A stretch of 6,183 nt of DNA from Fidelibacterota bacterium (lineage in GTDB: Bacteria > Fidelibacterota > UBA2242 > B5-G15), in assembly GCA_003645825.1 (NCBI GenBank), contig QNCQ01000119.1, forward strand, positions 1 to 6,183, in the 5' to 3' direction. The translations under genes were made by a program, and so were the position numbers. The notes below the pieces were generated by a model that was not told where the DNA came from, made no database searches, and saw only the letters and a list, made by a program, of their open reading frames with translations. Below, in pieces: positions 5,476 through 6,183 of this stretch. Position 1 is the stretch's first letter; every line of letters begins with the position of its first letter.

Positions 5476-6183
5476 ATGGAAAATAAAAAAGTTGTGTTAG
5501 CCTATAGTGGTGGACTTGATACGTCAGTAATTCTAAAATGGCTATTTCTTAAAGGTTTTTCAGTAATATGTTTCGTCGGAAATGTGGGGCAGGCTGACGA
5601 TTTCGAAGAAACCCGGAAAAAAGCCCTGAGCACTGGAGCAAAAAAGGTGTACATAGAAGATTTAAGGAGAGAATTTGTTACCGATTTTATTTACCCCGCT
5701 CTCCGGGGCAATGCACTTTATGAAAAAAGATATCTTCTGGGAACAGCTCTTGCAAGGCCTTTGCTTGCAAAAAAACAAATAGAGATTGCCGAAAAGGAAG
5801 GTGCTGAGTATGTAGCGCATGGAGCAACAGGAAAAGGCAATGATCAGGTAAGATTCGAACTAACATACTACGCTCTCAAACCCGATATAAAAGTCATTGC
5901 TCCATGGAGGGATCCGGAATTCCTTTCCCAGTTCAAAGGAAGATCAGATTTAATTAAATGGGCACAAAAACACAACATACCGGTTAAAGCCACAAAAGAT
6001 AAGCCTTATAGCGAGGATGACAATCTCATGCATATAAGTCATGAGGCTGGAATACTTGAAGATCCAGATTTCCCCCCTCCGGAAAATATCTTCACAAGAA
6101 CCACCCTACTGAAAAACACCCCTGAAGAAGAAGATATCATCGAAATTCATTTCAAAGATGGGTTCCCAACCAAAGTCGTAAAT
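5476..6183 (+). CDS. argG: Argininosuccinate synthase, 5' part (cut by window edge)
   Basis: ArgG joins citrulline and aspartate with ATP hydrolysis to AMP and PPi. The window holds 236 of roughly 400 expected codons, open to the edge. The N-terminal PP-loop AYSGGLDTS (9-17) binds ATP. HGATGKGNDQVRFE (115-128), APWRDPEF (142-149) and SEDDNLMHISHEAGILEDP (179-197) are typical of the nucleotide- and substrate-binding regions. These stretches read very much like the animal ASS1 protein, from memory, so the gene probably belongs to the ArgG clade that includes eukaryotic enzymes. AAGGAGG (5461-5467), inside the last codons of the GNAT gene, lies 8 bases before the ATG, and only 3 bases separate the two genes. 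argH may follow, but this cannot be seen. Confidence 0.97.
   Translation, partial: MENKKVVLAYSGGLDTSVILKWLFLKGFSVICFVGNVGQADDFEETRKKALSTGAKKVYIEDLRREFVTDFIYPALRGNALYEKRYLLGTALARPLLAKKQIEIAEKEGAEYVAHGATGKGNDQVRFELTYYALKPDIKVIAPWRDPEFLSQFKGRSDLIKWAQKHNIPVKATKDKPYSEDDNLMHISHEAGILEDPDFPPPENIFTRTTLLKNTPEEEDIIEIHFKDGFPTKVVN

Noticed and set aside
1..6183. CRISPR array, tRNA or rRNA gene, defence system
   Set aside because: No regularly spaced repeats, tRNA-like arms, rRNA-like stretches or defence protein motifs were seen on either strand.

Overview
The window is bacterial-type DNA: AT-rich, with tightly packed same-strand genes, strong Shine-Dalgarno (SD) sequences and short gene overlaps. No marker in it names a phylum. 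The core is an arginine biosynthesis operon running left to right from about 1759 off the right edge: argC, argB, argD, a short GNAT-type N-acetylglutamate synthase (argA-like), and the first 236 codons of argG. All five encode proteins with recognisable catalytic motifs. argF, argH, argE or argJ, and carAB are not visible and must lie elsewhere or beyond the right edge.

Layout: 1-210 (minus strand) is the N-terminal part of a probable transposase, cut by the left edge. 211-418 is non-coding; it holds a cluster of GAGGTA/TACCTC repeats and a good sigma-70-type promoter. 419-1657 is a glutamate/aspartate-type SLC1 (DAACS) symporter. 1658-2001 is a 344-base gap that looks like an operon leader: a promoter, a 37-codon open frame ending in tandem Arg codons, a two-part hairpin, and the argC ribosome binding site. 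2002-6183 is the arginine operon.

How the genes fit together: the symporter could bring in glutamate, the precursor of ornithine. The GNAT protein would acetylate glutamate, ArgB phosphorylate it, ArgC reduce it and ArgD transaminate it to N-acetylornithine. ArgG would later join citrulline and aspartate. argC/argB and argB/argD overlap, and the next two genes follow within 3-9 bases, so translational coupling is likely.

The most interesting part is the argC leader. The left arm of its hairpin (about 1910-1926) can pair with the right arm (1950-1966). It can also pair, over nine base pairs with a two-base bulge, with the argC SD at 1984-1992. An upstream stem (1874-1883 with 1905-1913) overlaps the same left arm, and its loop carries the CGC CGA codons of the small frame. 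This is consistent with a ribosome-mediated translational attenuator sensing arginine. It is an inference from hand-read pairings; a decayed mobile-element end is the main alternative.
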